Made by a program: the position numbers and the translations under genes. The notes under the pieces were generated by a model. It did no database searches, was not told where the DNA came from, and saw only the letters and a program-made list of their open reading frames with translations. DNA of 53,667 nt from an uncultured Lachnospiraceae bacterium (GTDB taxonomy: Bacteria > Bacillota > Clostridia > Lachnospirales > Lachnospiraceae). This document shows positions 33,538 through 41,828 of this stretch, piece after piece. How positions within the stretch are numbered: the stretch's first letter is position 1; the number at the start of each line of letters is the position of its first letter. The stretch spans positions 1 through 53,667 of the forward strand of contig CACWJQ010000013.1 of NCBI GenBank assembly GCA_902761225.1. The letters run 5' to 3'.

Positions 33538-34698
33538 TTATATAGCAAGTTTTAATATCTTAACGATGCTGTCTGCATCAAGGGGCTCATAATGTCCCAC
33601 TTTACCGTTCCTTGTGGCACGCTTTGCCATGGTCTCAAAATCCCTGTCATCAATGCCAAGCTCGGTAAGAGTTGTCTTAAGTCCCAGCTTCTTGAAGAAC
33701 TGCTCAAGCTTCTCTGCAAGGATCCGAGCTCTTTCCTCTTCGGAATAGTTATAGGGATCTGCTCCGAATACCCTGCTTGCAAGAAGTGCCAGTCTCCAGG
33801 GCTTTACCTTTGCCATGTACTTGGTCCATGCGGTGAATACCACTGCCATTCCTTCACCGTGAACGATGTTGTACTGTGCTGACAGTTCATGCTCTATCCT
33901 GTGTGATCCCCAGTCTGCTCTTCTTCCTGCATCAAGTGATCCGCCGTGGGATACGCTTGCAAGCCACTGTATCTCTGCTCTTGCATTGATATCCTTAAGA
34001 TCTGCAAGAAGCTTATCGGCTGTAACAAGAAGTGCTCTTATGGCACCTTCGATCAGATAATCCGTGGTGTCGGAATTCTTTTCATCCGAAAAATATCTCT
34101 CAAGAAGGTGAGCCAGGACATCTGCAACACCTACGAATGTGGGATATGCGGGAAGTCCTGCGGTGAACCTGGGATTCATAATGGCGAACTTGGGGATTAT
34201 ACGGTCGTCCTCGAAGCCCAGCTTCCACTCTCCGCTTGAAAGGATTGCTGCATTGGAGGTTTCGGATCCGCTTGATGCTGTGGTTGCGATAACTCCGATG
34301 GGAAGTACTTCATCCGGAACGATTCCCTTCTCGAAGAAATCCCATACATCTCCTTCATAGGGGATTCCGATGGCAACAGCCTTTGCGGTATCAATGGAGC
34401 TTCCTCCGCCTACTGCCAGGACAAAGTCAACATCATCCTTCTTGCCCTGTGCGACCAGCTCTCTTACAAGCTCTATGGTCGGATTCGGTACTACATTTCC
34501 GTTTTCGCTGAACTTTATCCCAAGTTCCTTAACAGCCTCTTCGATCACTGAATAGATACCGAGTGTCTTTATGAAATCACCGCTGTATACGAGGAGGAGC
34601 GACTTTACATTATGCTTTTCAAGAAGTCCCTTAAGACTCTTCTCGCTCTCTTCGCCGAATACTATCTTCGCGGGGTTGTAATACTCAAATCCGATCAT
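33538..34698 (-). CDS. Iron-containing alcohol dehydrogenase (butanol dehydrogenase type)
   Basis: The 386-residue protein starts MIGFEYYNPAKIVFGE, the usual start of NADH/NADPH-dependent butanol dehydrogenases. The coenzyme loop is AVGGGSSIDTAKA. Metal ligands are visible as GVADVLAHLLERYF and HRIEHELSAQYNIVHGEGMA. It reduces aldehydes to alcohols. It starts 13 bases after metQ, so it is co-transcribed with methionine uptake genes. Its substrate there is unknown. Confidence 0.92.
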   Translation of the reverse strand: MIGFEYYNPAKIVFGEESEKSLKGLLEKHNVKSLLLVYSGDFIKTLGIYSVIEEAVKELGIKFSENGNVVPNPTIELVRELVAQGKKDDVDFVLAVGGGSSIDTAKAVAIGIPYEGDVWDFFEKGIVPDEVLPIGVIATTASSGSETSNAAILSSGEWKLGFEDDRIIPKFAIMNPRFTAGLPAYPTFVGVADVLAHLLERYFSDEKNSDTTDYLIEGAIRALLVTADKLLADLKDINARAEIQWLASVSHGGSLDAGRRADWGSHRIEHELSAQYNIVHGEGMAVVFTAWTKYMAKVKPWRLALLASRVFGADPYNYSEEERARILAEKLEQFFKKLGLKTTLTELGIDDRDFETMAKRATRNGKVGHYEPLDADSIVKILKLAI

Positions 34699-34711
34699 GT
34701 TATGCCTCCTT

Positions 34712-35560
34712 TTAGTTGAGCGGAACTACTGCTCCGTCATATGTATCGTTAATGAACTTTTTGATCTCTTCACCCTGAAGAACCTCTACAAGTGCAAGAA
34801 GTGCTTCGTTCTGTGCCTTGTCAGGTGATGTTGCGATGATGTTGCCATAGGTTACTGCTGCAAGTCCGTCGTTAGCTTCTACTGCAAGAGCCTGGCTTAC
34901 GTGAAGTCCGCCCTCGATAGCATAGTTTCCGTTTATGACAGCAACGTCAACATCGGGAAGTGCTGCTACAAGCTGCTCGGGAGCAAGCTCCTTAAATACG
35001 ATGTTCTTGGGATTCTCAACGATATCACCGATGGTTGCTGTGATGCCTGCATCCTCTTTAAGAGTAAGAAGTCCTTCCTGTGCAAGGAGGAGAAGTGCTC
35101 TTGCCTCGTTGGTAACATTGTTGGGAACAGCTACGGTTGCTCCGTCGGGAAGTGCAGCAAGATCTGTGGTCTTTCCTGCATAGATCCCGAAGGGCTCATA
35201 ATGGATAGCGCCAATTGATACGAGGTCTGAACCGTTCTCTGCGTTGAACTGATCAAGATAAGGAACATGCTGGAAATAGTTGGCATCAAGGCTTCCCTCG
35301 ATAACACCGGTGTTGGGAGTGACTGAATCCTCGATCTTAACGATCTCAAGAGTTATTCCTTTTTCTGCAAGAATGGGAGCTGCCTGCTCAAGGATCTCCG
35401 CATGAGGGGTGATGTTGGCACCAACCTTGATAACGGTATTTCCTGAAGCGGAAACAGTGCTTCCCGGTGTCTGTGAGGATGATCCGCATCCTGCAAGTGA
35501 AAGTGTGAGGCCCAGTGTTGCAGCGACTGCAACAAACTTTGTAACGATTGATCTTTTCAT
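34712..35560 (-). CDS. metQ: Methionine ABC transporter substrate-binding lipoprotein MetQ
   Basis: The 282-residue NlpA/MetQ-family lipoprotein has signal MKRSIVTKFV---SLAGC (Cys25). Family blocks are VKIEDSVTPNTGVIEGSLDANYFQHVPYLDQFN and a SIGAIHYEPFGIYAGKT core, then GATVAVPNNVTNEARALLLL. It binds D- or L-methionine for MetNI. There are 113 bases between metI and metQ, more than elsewhere in the operon. Confidence 0.95.
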   Translation of the reverse strand: MKRSIVTKFVAVAATLGLTLSLAGCGSSSQTPGSTVSASGNTVIKVGANITPHAEILEQAAPILAEKGITLEIVKIEDSVTPNTGVIEGSLDANYFQHVPYLDQFNAENGSDLVSIGAIHYEPFGIYAGKTTDLAALPDGATVAVPNNVTNEARALLLLAQEGLLTLKEDAGITATIGDIVENPKNIVFKELAPEQLVAALPDVDVAVINGNYAIEGGLHVSQALAVEANDGLAAVTYGNIIATSPDKAQNEALLALVEVLQGEEIKKFINDTYDGAVVPLN

Positions 35561-35673
35561 AATATTCTCCTTTTATACTGTAATATCGATTATTTTTTCA
35601 TATAGATAAATCCCATTCTCATTCCGGATATGTGTCAGGGATCTGATCTCAAAAACTTAACTGAAAATGTATA

Positions 35674-36324
35674 TCATTTCCTTACTTTTACGGCTATCCT
35701 GTTTCCTGCGCTCTGTATCAGCATGACCATGATCACCAGGATAGTTACTGTGGTCCACAGTACATCCTTCTGATATCTGTAGTAACCGTACTGGAGTGCT
35801 ATCGCTCCGAGTCCTCCTCCGCCTATGACACCTGCCATTGCAGAGTATCCAAGGATGGTCGCTATATTGATCGCTGCTCCGAGAAGGAGTGAAGGTGTCG
35901 CCTCGGGTAGAACAAAGCGAAGTATCACATATATCGGGGAAGCTCCCATGGAAACCGCAGCTTCTATTATCCCCGGCTGCACTTCACTGAGTGAGGATTC
36001 CACCATTCTGGCCACTATGGGTATCGCTCCGATGGTAAGAGGTACTATCGAGGCGGTGGTTCCTATGGAGGAACCTGTAACAAATCTCGTAAACGGTATA
36101 AGGAGCACCAGCAGAATGAGAAACGGAAGCGATCTGCCTATGTTGACGATAAGTCCGAGTACGAAGTTGACCGGCTTGTTCTCCATTATCCTTCCCTTTG
36201 ATGTTGCGTAGAGAAGTATTCCCAGCGGAAGACCGAAGAGATATGAGAAGACTGACGAGAAGAATGTCATTGCCAGGGTCTCAAGTATACCCGCCTTTAT
36301 GGTTTCAACAATATAATCCGTCAT
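35674..36324 (-). CDS. metI: Methionine ABC transporter permease MetI
   Basis: The 216-residue protein has five helices and the MetI blocks GILETLAMTFFSSVFSYLFG, NIGRSLPFLILLVLLIPFTR and MVESSLSEVQPGIIEAAVSMG. It overlaps the metN stop by four bases. Confidence 0.95.
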   Translation of the reverse strand: MTDYIVETIKAGILETLAMTFFSSVFSYLFGLPLGILLYATSKGRIMENKPVNFVLGLIVNIGRSLPFLILLVLLIPFTRFVTGSSIGTTASIVPLTIGAIPIVARMVESSLSEVQPGIIEAAVSMGASPIYVILRFVLPEATPSLLLGAAINIATILGYSAMAGVIGGGGLGAIALQYGYYRYQKDVLWTTVTILVIMVMLIQSAGNRIAVKVRK

Positions 36325-37322
36325 CTCTCTACCTCCGAAATACTGAGTCCGTTACCGGTAAAGAAATCTATGATCACACCCTGATCATCTGCAGATCCCG
36401 GAAGTTCCAATACCATCTGTCCGTATCCTATTCCTCCGACGCTCTTTGTGTTGGCGCTGAGGATATTAACTTTCCTTCCGGTCTTCTCCACAAGCTCTGC
36501 TATGAAGGGTCTGCTAGCGGCAAGTCCGTCAAATGCAACTCTTATCAGTCTGCTGTCAGGCTGGGAAGGATCGTACGGATTACTGGGAAATACCAGTTTC
36601 TTCGCCGCCTGTGACTTGGGTGACCTGAAGATTTCCTTCACATCTCCCGTCTCAGCCAGGTTACCGTCATCAATGATCGCAACCTTGTCACATATCTTCT
36701 CGATGACTGACATCTCGTGAGTTATGATCACTATGGTAAGCTTTCTTGTTCTGTTGATCTCCTTGAGAAGATCGAGAATCTCTCCGGTCATCCTTGGATC
36801 AAGTGCCGATGTTGCTTCGTCGCACAGAAGAACCTTAGGATCCGATGCAAGCGCTCTCGCTATGGCAACTCTCTGCCTCTGTCCGCCGGAAAGCCTTGAA
36901 GGAAACTGATTCTTCTTATCGGCAAGTCCTACAATCTCCAGCATCTCCAGCGCTTTTTCCTTCGCTTCCTTTCCCTTGATGCCTGCGATCTTCAGCGGCT
37001 GCATCACATTACTGAGAACTGTTCTCTGACCCAGCAGGTTGAAGCTCTGGAAGATCATCGCTATCTGTCTTCTTATCTTCCTGAGCTGTGAAGGTGACAG
37101 CTCTGCCAGATCCTGATCGTAGAACTTAACGCTTCCGGATGTTACATCCTCCAGACGGTTGAGGGTTCGTACAAGTGTCGACTTTCCCGCACCGCTCATT
37201 CCGATGATCCCGAATACGGAGCCCTCTTCTATATCAAGGTCTATTCCCTTGAGAGCGCTGAACTCTTTTCCGTCGTTCTTATATACTTTTGTCACATTCT
37301 CCAAACGGAAAACAGTTGCCAT
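36321..37322 (-). CDS. metN: Methionine ABC transporter ATPase MetN
   Basis: The 333-residue ATPase has Walker A GMSGAGKST, LSGGQRQRVAIARAL, Walker B LLCDEATSALDP and H-loop IVIITHEMSV. From about residue 250 the C-terminal NIL domain is present (SRLIRVAFDGLAASRPFI), which binds methionine and inhibits the transporter. It follows mccA by 12 bases. Confidence 0.95.
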   Translation of the reverse strand: MATVFRLENVTKVYKNDGKEFSALKGIDLDIEEGSVFGIIGMSGAGKSTLVRTLNRLEDVTSGSVKFYDQDLAELSPSQLRKIRRQIAMIFQSFNLLGQRTVLSNVMQPLKIAGIKGKEAKEKALEMLEIVGLADKKNQFPSRLSGGQRQRVAIARALASDPKVLLCDEATSALDPRMTGEILDLLKEINRTRKLTIVIITHEMSVIEKICDKVAIIDDGNLAETGDVKEIFRSPKSQAAKKLVFPSNPYDPSQPDSRLIRVAFDGLAASRPFIAELVEKTGRKVNILSANTKSVGGIGYGQMVLELPGSADDQGVIIDFFTGNGLSISEVER

Positions 37323-37334
37323 ATCAGTACCTTC

Positions 37335-38246
37335 TTATACGAACAGATCCTTGCTCAGGTATCTGTCCCCTCTGTCAGGGAAAATAACTACTATATTGCC
37401 GTGATCTGTCTCTTCGGCAAGTTTGAGTGCTGCCGCAAGAGCTGCTCCGGACGACGATCCTGCGAGTATTCCTTCCTTTGCAGCCAGAGTTCTGCACGCT
37501 GTGAATGCCTCATCATCAGTTACTTTGAATACTTTGTCTACCAGTGATACATCCATGGTGTCTGCGATGAAGTCATTGCCGATACCTTCGATGTTGTAGC
37601 TTCCGTGTTCTCCTCCGCCTATGATGGATCCATAGGGATCAGCGAGAACTCCCTGAAGGTTCTCATTCCTCTCTTTGAGGAACTTGACTACTCCGCTGAA
37701 GGTTCCGCCGCTTCCGGCGCCGGCTACCAGGTAATCTACCTGTCCGTCCAGCTGCTTATAGATCTCAGGGCCTGTTGTCTGGTAATGTGAGAGCGGGTTC
37801 ATCGGATTGTGGAACTGCCCCAGTGATATCGAATCAGGTATTTCCTTCAGCAGTTCACCTGCCTTTTCTTCAGCTCCCTTCATACCGCCTTCTCTGCTCG
37901 TATGAACTATTTCAGCTCCGAGAGCCTTCATGACCTTCTGCTTTTCTATGGAGAATTTTTCAGGAACTGCGAAGATAACTCTGTAGCCTCTGTTGAGTGC
38001 TGCGATTGCTATTCCTATTCCGGTATTTCCGGCAGTTGCCTCCACTATGGTAGATCCGGGCTTGAGAAGACCACGGTCCTCTGCGTCCTTTACCATATAC
38101 ATTCCCACACGGTCCTTGACGCTGCCTGCGGGATTCATAAGCTCAAGCTTTGCGTATAAGTTAACGCCCTCCTTCACTCCCAGGTGATTAAGCTTAAGCA
38201 TTGGGGTGGAACCTATCATCTCCTGGACACTCATGTATACGTCCAT
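37335..38246 (-). CDS. mccA: Cysteine synthase/cystathionine beta-synthase family enzyme (MccA-like)
   Basis: The 303-residue fold type II PLP enzyme has Lys44 in NPAGSVKDR as the PLP lysine, a TAGNTGIGIA loop, VAGAGSGGTFSG and GSSSGAALAA. Standing directly after a cystathionine gamma-lyase and before metNIQ, it matches B. subtilis MccA (from memory), which joins O-acetylserine and homocysteine to form cystathionine. The alternative is ordinary cysteine synthase CysK; the genomic pair mccB-mccA favours MccA. A G-rich ribosome site precedes the ATG. Confidence 0.85.
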   Translation of the reverse strand: MDVYMSVQEMIGSTPMLKLNHLGVKEGVNLYAKLELMNPAGSVKDRVGMYMVKDAEDRGLLKPGSTIVEATAGNTGIGIAIAALNRGYRVIFAVPEKFSIEKQKVMKALGAEIVHTSREGGMKGAEEKAGELLKEIPDSISLGQFHNPMNPLSHYQTTGPEIYKQLDGQVDYLVAGAGSGGTFSGVVKFLKERNENLQGVLADPYGSIIGGGEHGSYNIEGIGNDFIADTMDVSLVDKVFKVTDDEAFTACRTLAAKEGILAGSSSGAALAAALKLAEETDHGNIVVIFPDRGDRYLSKDLFV

Positions 38247-38247
38247 A

Positions 38248-39408
38248 TCAGTTTGCCCCCTTCCCCGAAGCTTCGATGGCCTGCTTCAGATCTGCGATAA
38301 GATCATCGGCATCCTCTATTCCGACTGAAAGTCTTATGAGCTCATCCACTATTCCGACCTGCTTTCTTATATCTGCAGGTATTGCCGCATGTGTCATTGA
38401 AGCGGGATGGCATACCAGGGATTCGACTCCTCCGAGGCTTTCTGCAAGTGTTATCAGCTTAAGGGATTTGAAGAATTTCTTATAATCATATTTTTCATCC
38501 AGCACGAAGGAGATCATTGCTCCCGCACCGTCTGCCTGCTTCTGCTGGATCTCGTATCCGGGATCGGATTTGAGTCCGGGATAGTAAACCTTGCTTACAT
38601 ATCCGCTGTTTTCGAGCCATTCTGCGATCTTGCCTGCATTGGCTACATGTCTGTCCATTCTGACTCCGAGAGTCTTGATACCTCTTATTACGAGGAAGCT
38701 GTCCCAGGGAGCGAGCACACCGCCTATGGCGTTCTGGAGATAATAGAGTCTGTCTGCCAGCGCCTTGTCCTTGACAACCGCAAGTCCTGAAACGGTATCG
38801 CTGTGTCCTCCGAGATATTTGGTGCCGCTGTGTACAACGATATCAGCCCCGAGTGCAAGAGGTCTCTGGAGGTATGGTGTAAGGAAGGTGTTGTCTACGA
38901 TCAAAAGCTTGCCGTATTTATGTGAGACCTCTGCTACCTTTGCAATATCCGTTATGGTAAGAAGCGGATTTGCGGGGCTTTCAACATAGACTGCCTTAAC
39001 GGTATCGTCTATTGCTGCCTCGATCTGTGATACATCGGATGTATCGACTATCTGATAGGTGATCCCGAAATGCTTGAATACATTGTCCAGGATCCTGAAG
39101 GTTCCTCCGTAGATATTGTCAGAGACGATGAGCTTGTCTCCCGACTTAAAAAGTGAAAGAACTGTATTTATTGCTGCAAGTCCTGAGGCAAAAGCAAATC
39201 CGTAATTGCCCTGCTCAAGATCTGCGATCAGCTTCTCCAGCGCATCTCTTGTGGGATTGCCGGTTCTGGAATACTCCCAGCCTCTGTTCTCTCCAAGGCC
39301 GTCCTGCTTGTAAGTGGAAGTCTGATATACAGGAACCGCTACAGCACCTGTTGTCTCGTCTCCGTCAACTCCGCCATGTATCAGTAATGAATTAATATTT
39401 AAGCTCAT
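38248..39408 (-). CDS. mccB: Cystathionine gamma-lyase/homocysteine gamma-lyase (MccB-like)
   Basis: The 386-residue Cys/Met-metabolism PLP enzyme has the PLP lysine in DIVVHSGTKYLGGHSD. Other blocks are TSTYKQDGLG--RGWEYSRTGNPTR, FASGLAAI and YYPGL. With MccA it forms the reverse transsulfuration route that turns homocysteine into cysteine. The start at 39408 has GAGGTG six bases upstream; the frame upstream of it belongs to the leader. It is the first structural gene of a seven-gene sulfur operon, behind a 330-base leader with a Cys-codon attenuator. Confidence 0.92.
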   Translation of the reverse strand: MSLNINSLLIHGGVDGDETTGAVAVPVYQTSTYKQDGLGENRGWEYSRTGNPTRDALEKLIADLEQGNYGFAFASGLAAINTVLSLFKSGDKLIVSDNIYGGTFRILDNVFKHFGITYQIVDTSDVSQIEAAIDDTVKAVYVESPANPLLTITDIAKVAEVSHKYGKLLIVDNTFLTPYLQRPLALGADIVVHSGTKYLGGHSDTVSGLAVVKDKALADRLYYLQNAIGGVLAPWDSFLVIRGIKTLGVRMDRHVANAGKIAEWLENSGYVSKVYYPGLKSDPGYEIQQKQADGAGAMISFVLDEKYDYKKFFKSLKLITLAESLGGVESLVCHPASMTHAAIPADIRKQVGIVDELIRLSVGIEDADDLIADLKQAIEASGKGAN

Positions 39409-39514
39409 TTTGTTCACCTCATATCGATAAATTTTTTTGTCCGGATCTGTCCAGGTCCCTGAATCGGGACAGCTTATTTGTGAACACGGACCTAAGTTTT
39501 TCCCTGTTTTGGCT

Positions 39515-39545
39515 AAAAAAATACGGGGCTTACTTCTAAGCACCC
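39515..39545 (-). terminator. Attenuator terminator in the mccB leader
   Basis: On the minus strand GGGTGCTTA-GAAG-TAAGCCCC (bulged T) forms a stem of 5 plus 3 bp with a GAAG loop. It is followed by GTA and seven T residues ending at 39515. It lies 107 bases before the mccB start and 26 bases after the leader stop codon. Its first G residues (39544-39545) are shared with the 3' arm of the antiterminator at 39544-39554. Confidence 0.8.
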
Positions 39546-39637
39546 GGACTGAAAGCTTTCTGATACGAGGTCAACATCGTATAAGATCAGGACGCGCGAC
39601 GCCAAAGTCAGACGCCTGTGCTTTATTTTCAGTCCGG
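39544..39637 (-). promoter_or_regulatory. Antiterminator stem of the mccB leader
   Basis: CCGGACTGAAA at 39627-39637 is perfectly complementary to TTTCAGTCCGG at 39544-39554. The 5' arm lies inside the leader coding sequence (codons 23-27), nine bases past the two adjacent Cys codons. The 3' arm overlaps the base of the terminator. A smaller hairpin (ATACGA/TCGTAT) lies between the arms. Confidence 0.75.
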
Positions 39638-39705
39638 CTGATCAAAGTTCGACAACATCTGTATGTACACATGTATCCATGCCTTTTTATCTTTGCAGTT
39701 CTCAT
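39571..39705 (-). CDS. Cysteine-codon leader peptide of the mccB operon
   Basis: The 44-codon frame begins MRTAKIKRHGYMCTYRCCR and ends DLIRC. Its ATG has an optimal AAGGAGGTG eight bases upstream, stronger than most genes in the window. Cys codons are 13, 17, 18 and 44 (all TGT), four in 44, a strong excess for a cytosolic peptide. It begins about 30 bases after the mapped promoter and overlaps the antiterminator arm. It is almost certainly a sensor of charged tRNA-Cys rather than a functional protein, but no translation evidence is available. Confidence 0.75.
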   Translation of the reverse strand: MRTAKIKRHGYMCTYRCCRTLISRTENKAQASDFGVARPDLIRC

Positions 39706-39736
39706 TGTTCGCACCTCCTTTTCTTAAGATGTCTTT

Positions 39737-39765
39737 ATACTATCACCGGTTCCCGGTGTTGAAAA
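39737..39765 (-). promoter_or_regulatory. Promoter of the mccB operon
   Basis: Minus-strand -35 TTTTCA (39760-39765) and -10 TAGTAT (39737-39742) have a 17-base spacer. The same two hexamers with the same spacer stand before metY. The spacer here also holds a palindrome CACCGG-N3-CCGGTG (39744-39758) that the metY promoter lacks. Confidence 0.75.
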
Positions 39766-39775
39766 TTACACGGTG

Positions 39776-39807
39776 TTTATCGCCCGCGATAAAGAAAATT
39801 TATCACG
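39776..39807 (-). promoter_or_regulatory. Upstream operator of the mccB promoter
   Basis: An 18-bp perfect palindrome TTTATCGCCCGCGATAAA (39776-39793) is followed after 6 bases by TTATCACG (39800-39807). It lies 10 bases upstream of the -35 and reaches just under the GDSL gene end (39810). The metY promoter has the same layout. The position and dyad suit a LysR-type activator, but no regulator gene is in the window. Confidence 0.7.
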
Positions 39808-39809
39808 GC

Positions 39810-40439
39810 TTATGCCACATTTATTTCGGTCAATTTACTGTATATTGCTTCTGACAATGCTTTGTGACCTTCCTCATTGAGATGCTCATCATCCTTTTTA
39901 TCAGGTGAAGCAATATCAGATGCTGCAAGGAATCTCACGCCTCTTTTTTCAGCGATCCTGGAATATACTTCCCTGAGTTCGTGGCTTACTTCTATTGAGT
40001 CCTTATCAAACTCCGGATCCTTGTCCGGTCTCCACACCTCATCTCCGAGATGTATGGGGGATACCAGGATGATCTTCTCTGCAGGAACGGTCTTTTCGAT
40101 CTCATCGAGGCAGAGCTCAATGCCCTTTCCTATTGTATGTGCGGATGCTCCGTATACGCTCTTACAATCGTTGGTTCCCAGCATGATGATCACTGCATCA
40201 AGCGGAGCATGACTTTCCAGGATCACCGGAAGAAGAGATAATCCTTTTCTTCCAACCCTCAGCTCATCTTCGAAAACCGTTGTTCTTCCGCACAAGCCTT
40301 CCTCTATGACGCGCGTGTCATTTAATCTGCTCTGAAGCAGTCCGGTCCATCTGACATTTTCCGGATATCTGACACGGGAGCCGGTTCCCGGAACCAGCCC
40401 CCACGTATTTGAATCACCAAAAGCAAGTACAGACTTCAT
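39810..40439 (-). CDS. SGNH/GDSL hydrolase
   Basis: The 209-residue protein starts MKSVLAFGDSNTWGLVPG with the block I Ser nucleophile in FGDSN. Block III is IIMLGTNDCKS and block V is the DDEHLNEEGH segment with Asp/His. No signal peptide is present, so it is cytoplasmic. The family hydrolyses esters, including acyl and acetyl groups. It starts 14 bases after metY and is probably in the same transcript; removing acetyl from O-acetyl compounds would be one fit, but this is inference. Confidence 0.9.
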   Translation of the reverse strand: MKSVLAFGDSNTWGLVPGTGSRVRYPENVRWTGLLQSRLNDTRVIEEGLCGRTTVFEDELRVGRKGLSLLPVILESHAPLDAVIIMLGTNDCKSVYGASAHTIGKGIELCLDEIEKTVPAEKIILVSPIHLGDEVWRPDKDPEFDKDSIEVSHELREVYSRIAEKRGVRFLAASDIASPDKKDDEHLNEEGHKALSEAIYSKLTEINVA

Positions 40440-40453
40440 TACAAAACCTCTTA

Positions 40454-41737
40454 TTACTTAGCTGCTGCAAATCCGTTCTCGAGGTCCTCAATAATGTCAT
40501 CGATGTGCTCGGTACCGATGGAAAGACGAATGGTGTTCTTCTTGATACCTGTTGCAAGAAGGTCTTCCTCGGAAAGCTGTGAGTGAGTGGTTGATGCAGG
40601 ATGGATAACAAGGCTCTTAACATCCGCAACATTTGCAAGGAGTGAGAAGATCTTGAGATTATCAATGAACTTCCATGCTTCTTCCTCACCGCCCTTGATG
40701 TCGAAGGTGAAGATGGAGCCGCCTCCGTTGGGGAAGTATCTCTTGTAGAGCTCGTGATCAGGATGCTCGGGGAGTGAAGGGTGATGAACCTTCTCAACCT
40801 GAGGATGATTTACAAGGAACTCGATAACCTTTTTGGTATTCTCAACATGTCTGTCCAGTCTGAGAGAAAGAGTCTCAACACCCTGGAGAAGAAGGAATGC
40901 GTTGAAGGGTGAGATTGCAGCACCGGTATCTCTGAGAAGAATGGTTCTGATGTAGGTTACAAATGCTGCAGGTCCGAGTGCGTCATAGAATGAAAGTCCA
41001 TGGTAGCTGGGATTGGGCTCGGTGATCTGAGGATAGAATCCCTTTGCCTGCCAATCGAACTTGCCGGACTCAACGATGATACCGCCGAGGGTTGTTCCAT
41101 GTCCGCCGATGAACTTGGTAGCGGAATGAACAACGATGTCTGCTCCGTGCTCGATCGGTCTGATGAGATAAGGAGTTCCGAAGGTGTTATCTACAACAAC
41201 AGGAAGTCCGTGCTTATGTGCTATCTCTGAAATTGCATCGATATCGGGAATATCACTTCCGGGATTTCCGAGAGTCTCAAGATATACTGCCTTGGTATTA
41301 GGCTTGATGGCTGCTTCAACTTCCTCAAGATTGTGTGCATCAACGAAGGTAGTATCGATTCCGTAAAGAGGAAGAGTGTTGTTGAGAAGATTGAAGCTTC
41401 CGCCGTAGATGGTCTTCTGTGCTACGATGTGATCTCCCTTGGTAGCAAGTGCCTGAATGGTGTAATCGATAGCTGCTGCTCCGGATGCTACTGCAAGTGC
41501 TGCGCTTCCTCCTTCAAGAGCTGCAAGTCTCTGCTCGAGAACGCCCTGGGTTGTATTGGTTATTCTTCCGTATACATTGCCGCCTGCTCTGAGTGCGAAT
41601 CTGTCAGCAGCGTCCTTGCTGTCATGGAATACATATGAAGTGGTCTGATAAATGGGAACCGCTCTTGAATCTGTAGCGGGATCTGCCTGTTCCTGTCCAA
41701 CGTGAAGCTGTAATGTTTCGAATCTGTAGTTGCTCAT
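40454..41737 (-). CDS. metY: O-acetylhomoserine sulfhydrylase/aminocarboxypropyltransferase MetY
   Basis: The 427-residue PLP enzyme has the PLP lysine in DIVVHSATKFIGGHGTTLGG. Family signs are MSNYRFETLQLHVGQEQADPATDSR, RITNTTQGVLEQRLAALEGG, and a C-terminal SLVIHPASTTHSQLS. It uses O-acetylhomoserine and sulfide to give homocysteine, so it feeds the opposite direction to mccA/mccB. The start is preceded by AAAAGGAG. A leader frame rich in Met and Cys lies upstream. Confidence 0.94.
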   Translation of the reverse strand: MSNYRFETLQLHVGQEQADPATDSRAVPIYQTTSYVFHDSKDAADRFALRAGGNVYGRITNTTQGVLEQRLAALEGGSAALAVASGAAAIDYTIQALATKGDHIVAQKTIYGGSFNLLNNTLPLYGIDTTFVDAHNLEEVEAAIKPNTKAVYLETLGNPGSDIPDIDAISEIAHKHGLPVVVDNTFGTPYLIRPIEHGADIVVHSATKFIGGHGTTLGGIIVESGKFDWQAKGFYPQITEPNPSYHGLSFYDALGPAAFVTYIRTILLRDTGAAISPFNAFLLLQGVETLSLRLDRHVENTKKVIEFLVNHPQVEKVHHPSLPEHPDHELYKRYFPNGGGSIFTFDIKGGEEEAWKFIDNLKIFSLLANVADVKSLVIHPASTTHSQLSEEDLLATGIKKNTIRLSIGTEHIDDIIEDLENGFAAAK

Positions 41738-41828
41738 AATATTTATCTCCTTTTAGGTTAAGTTAATTGTTAGTGGTTTATTTGTTATCTGTTATCATCT
41801 GTTGTTATTGTTTCTGTAACCGGTCTGT

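Noticed and set aside
39437-39727. Plus-strand frame of 96 codons in the mccB leader
   Set aside because: It runs antisense to the leader peptide and terminator and has no ribosome site.
39409-39736. S-box (SAM-I) riboswitch or T-box in the mccB leader
   Set aside because: No conserved S-box core or T-box GGTGG segment was found; the leader frame and two alternative stems explain the structure better.
40414-40797. Minus-strand 127-codon frame overlapping metY and GDSL
   Set aside because: It lies out of frame within metY and is Ser/Arg/Thr-rich, as expected for a shadow frame.
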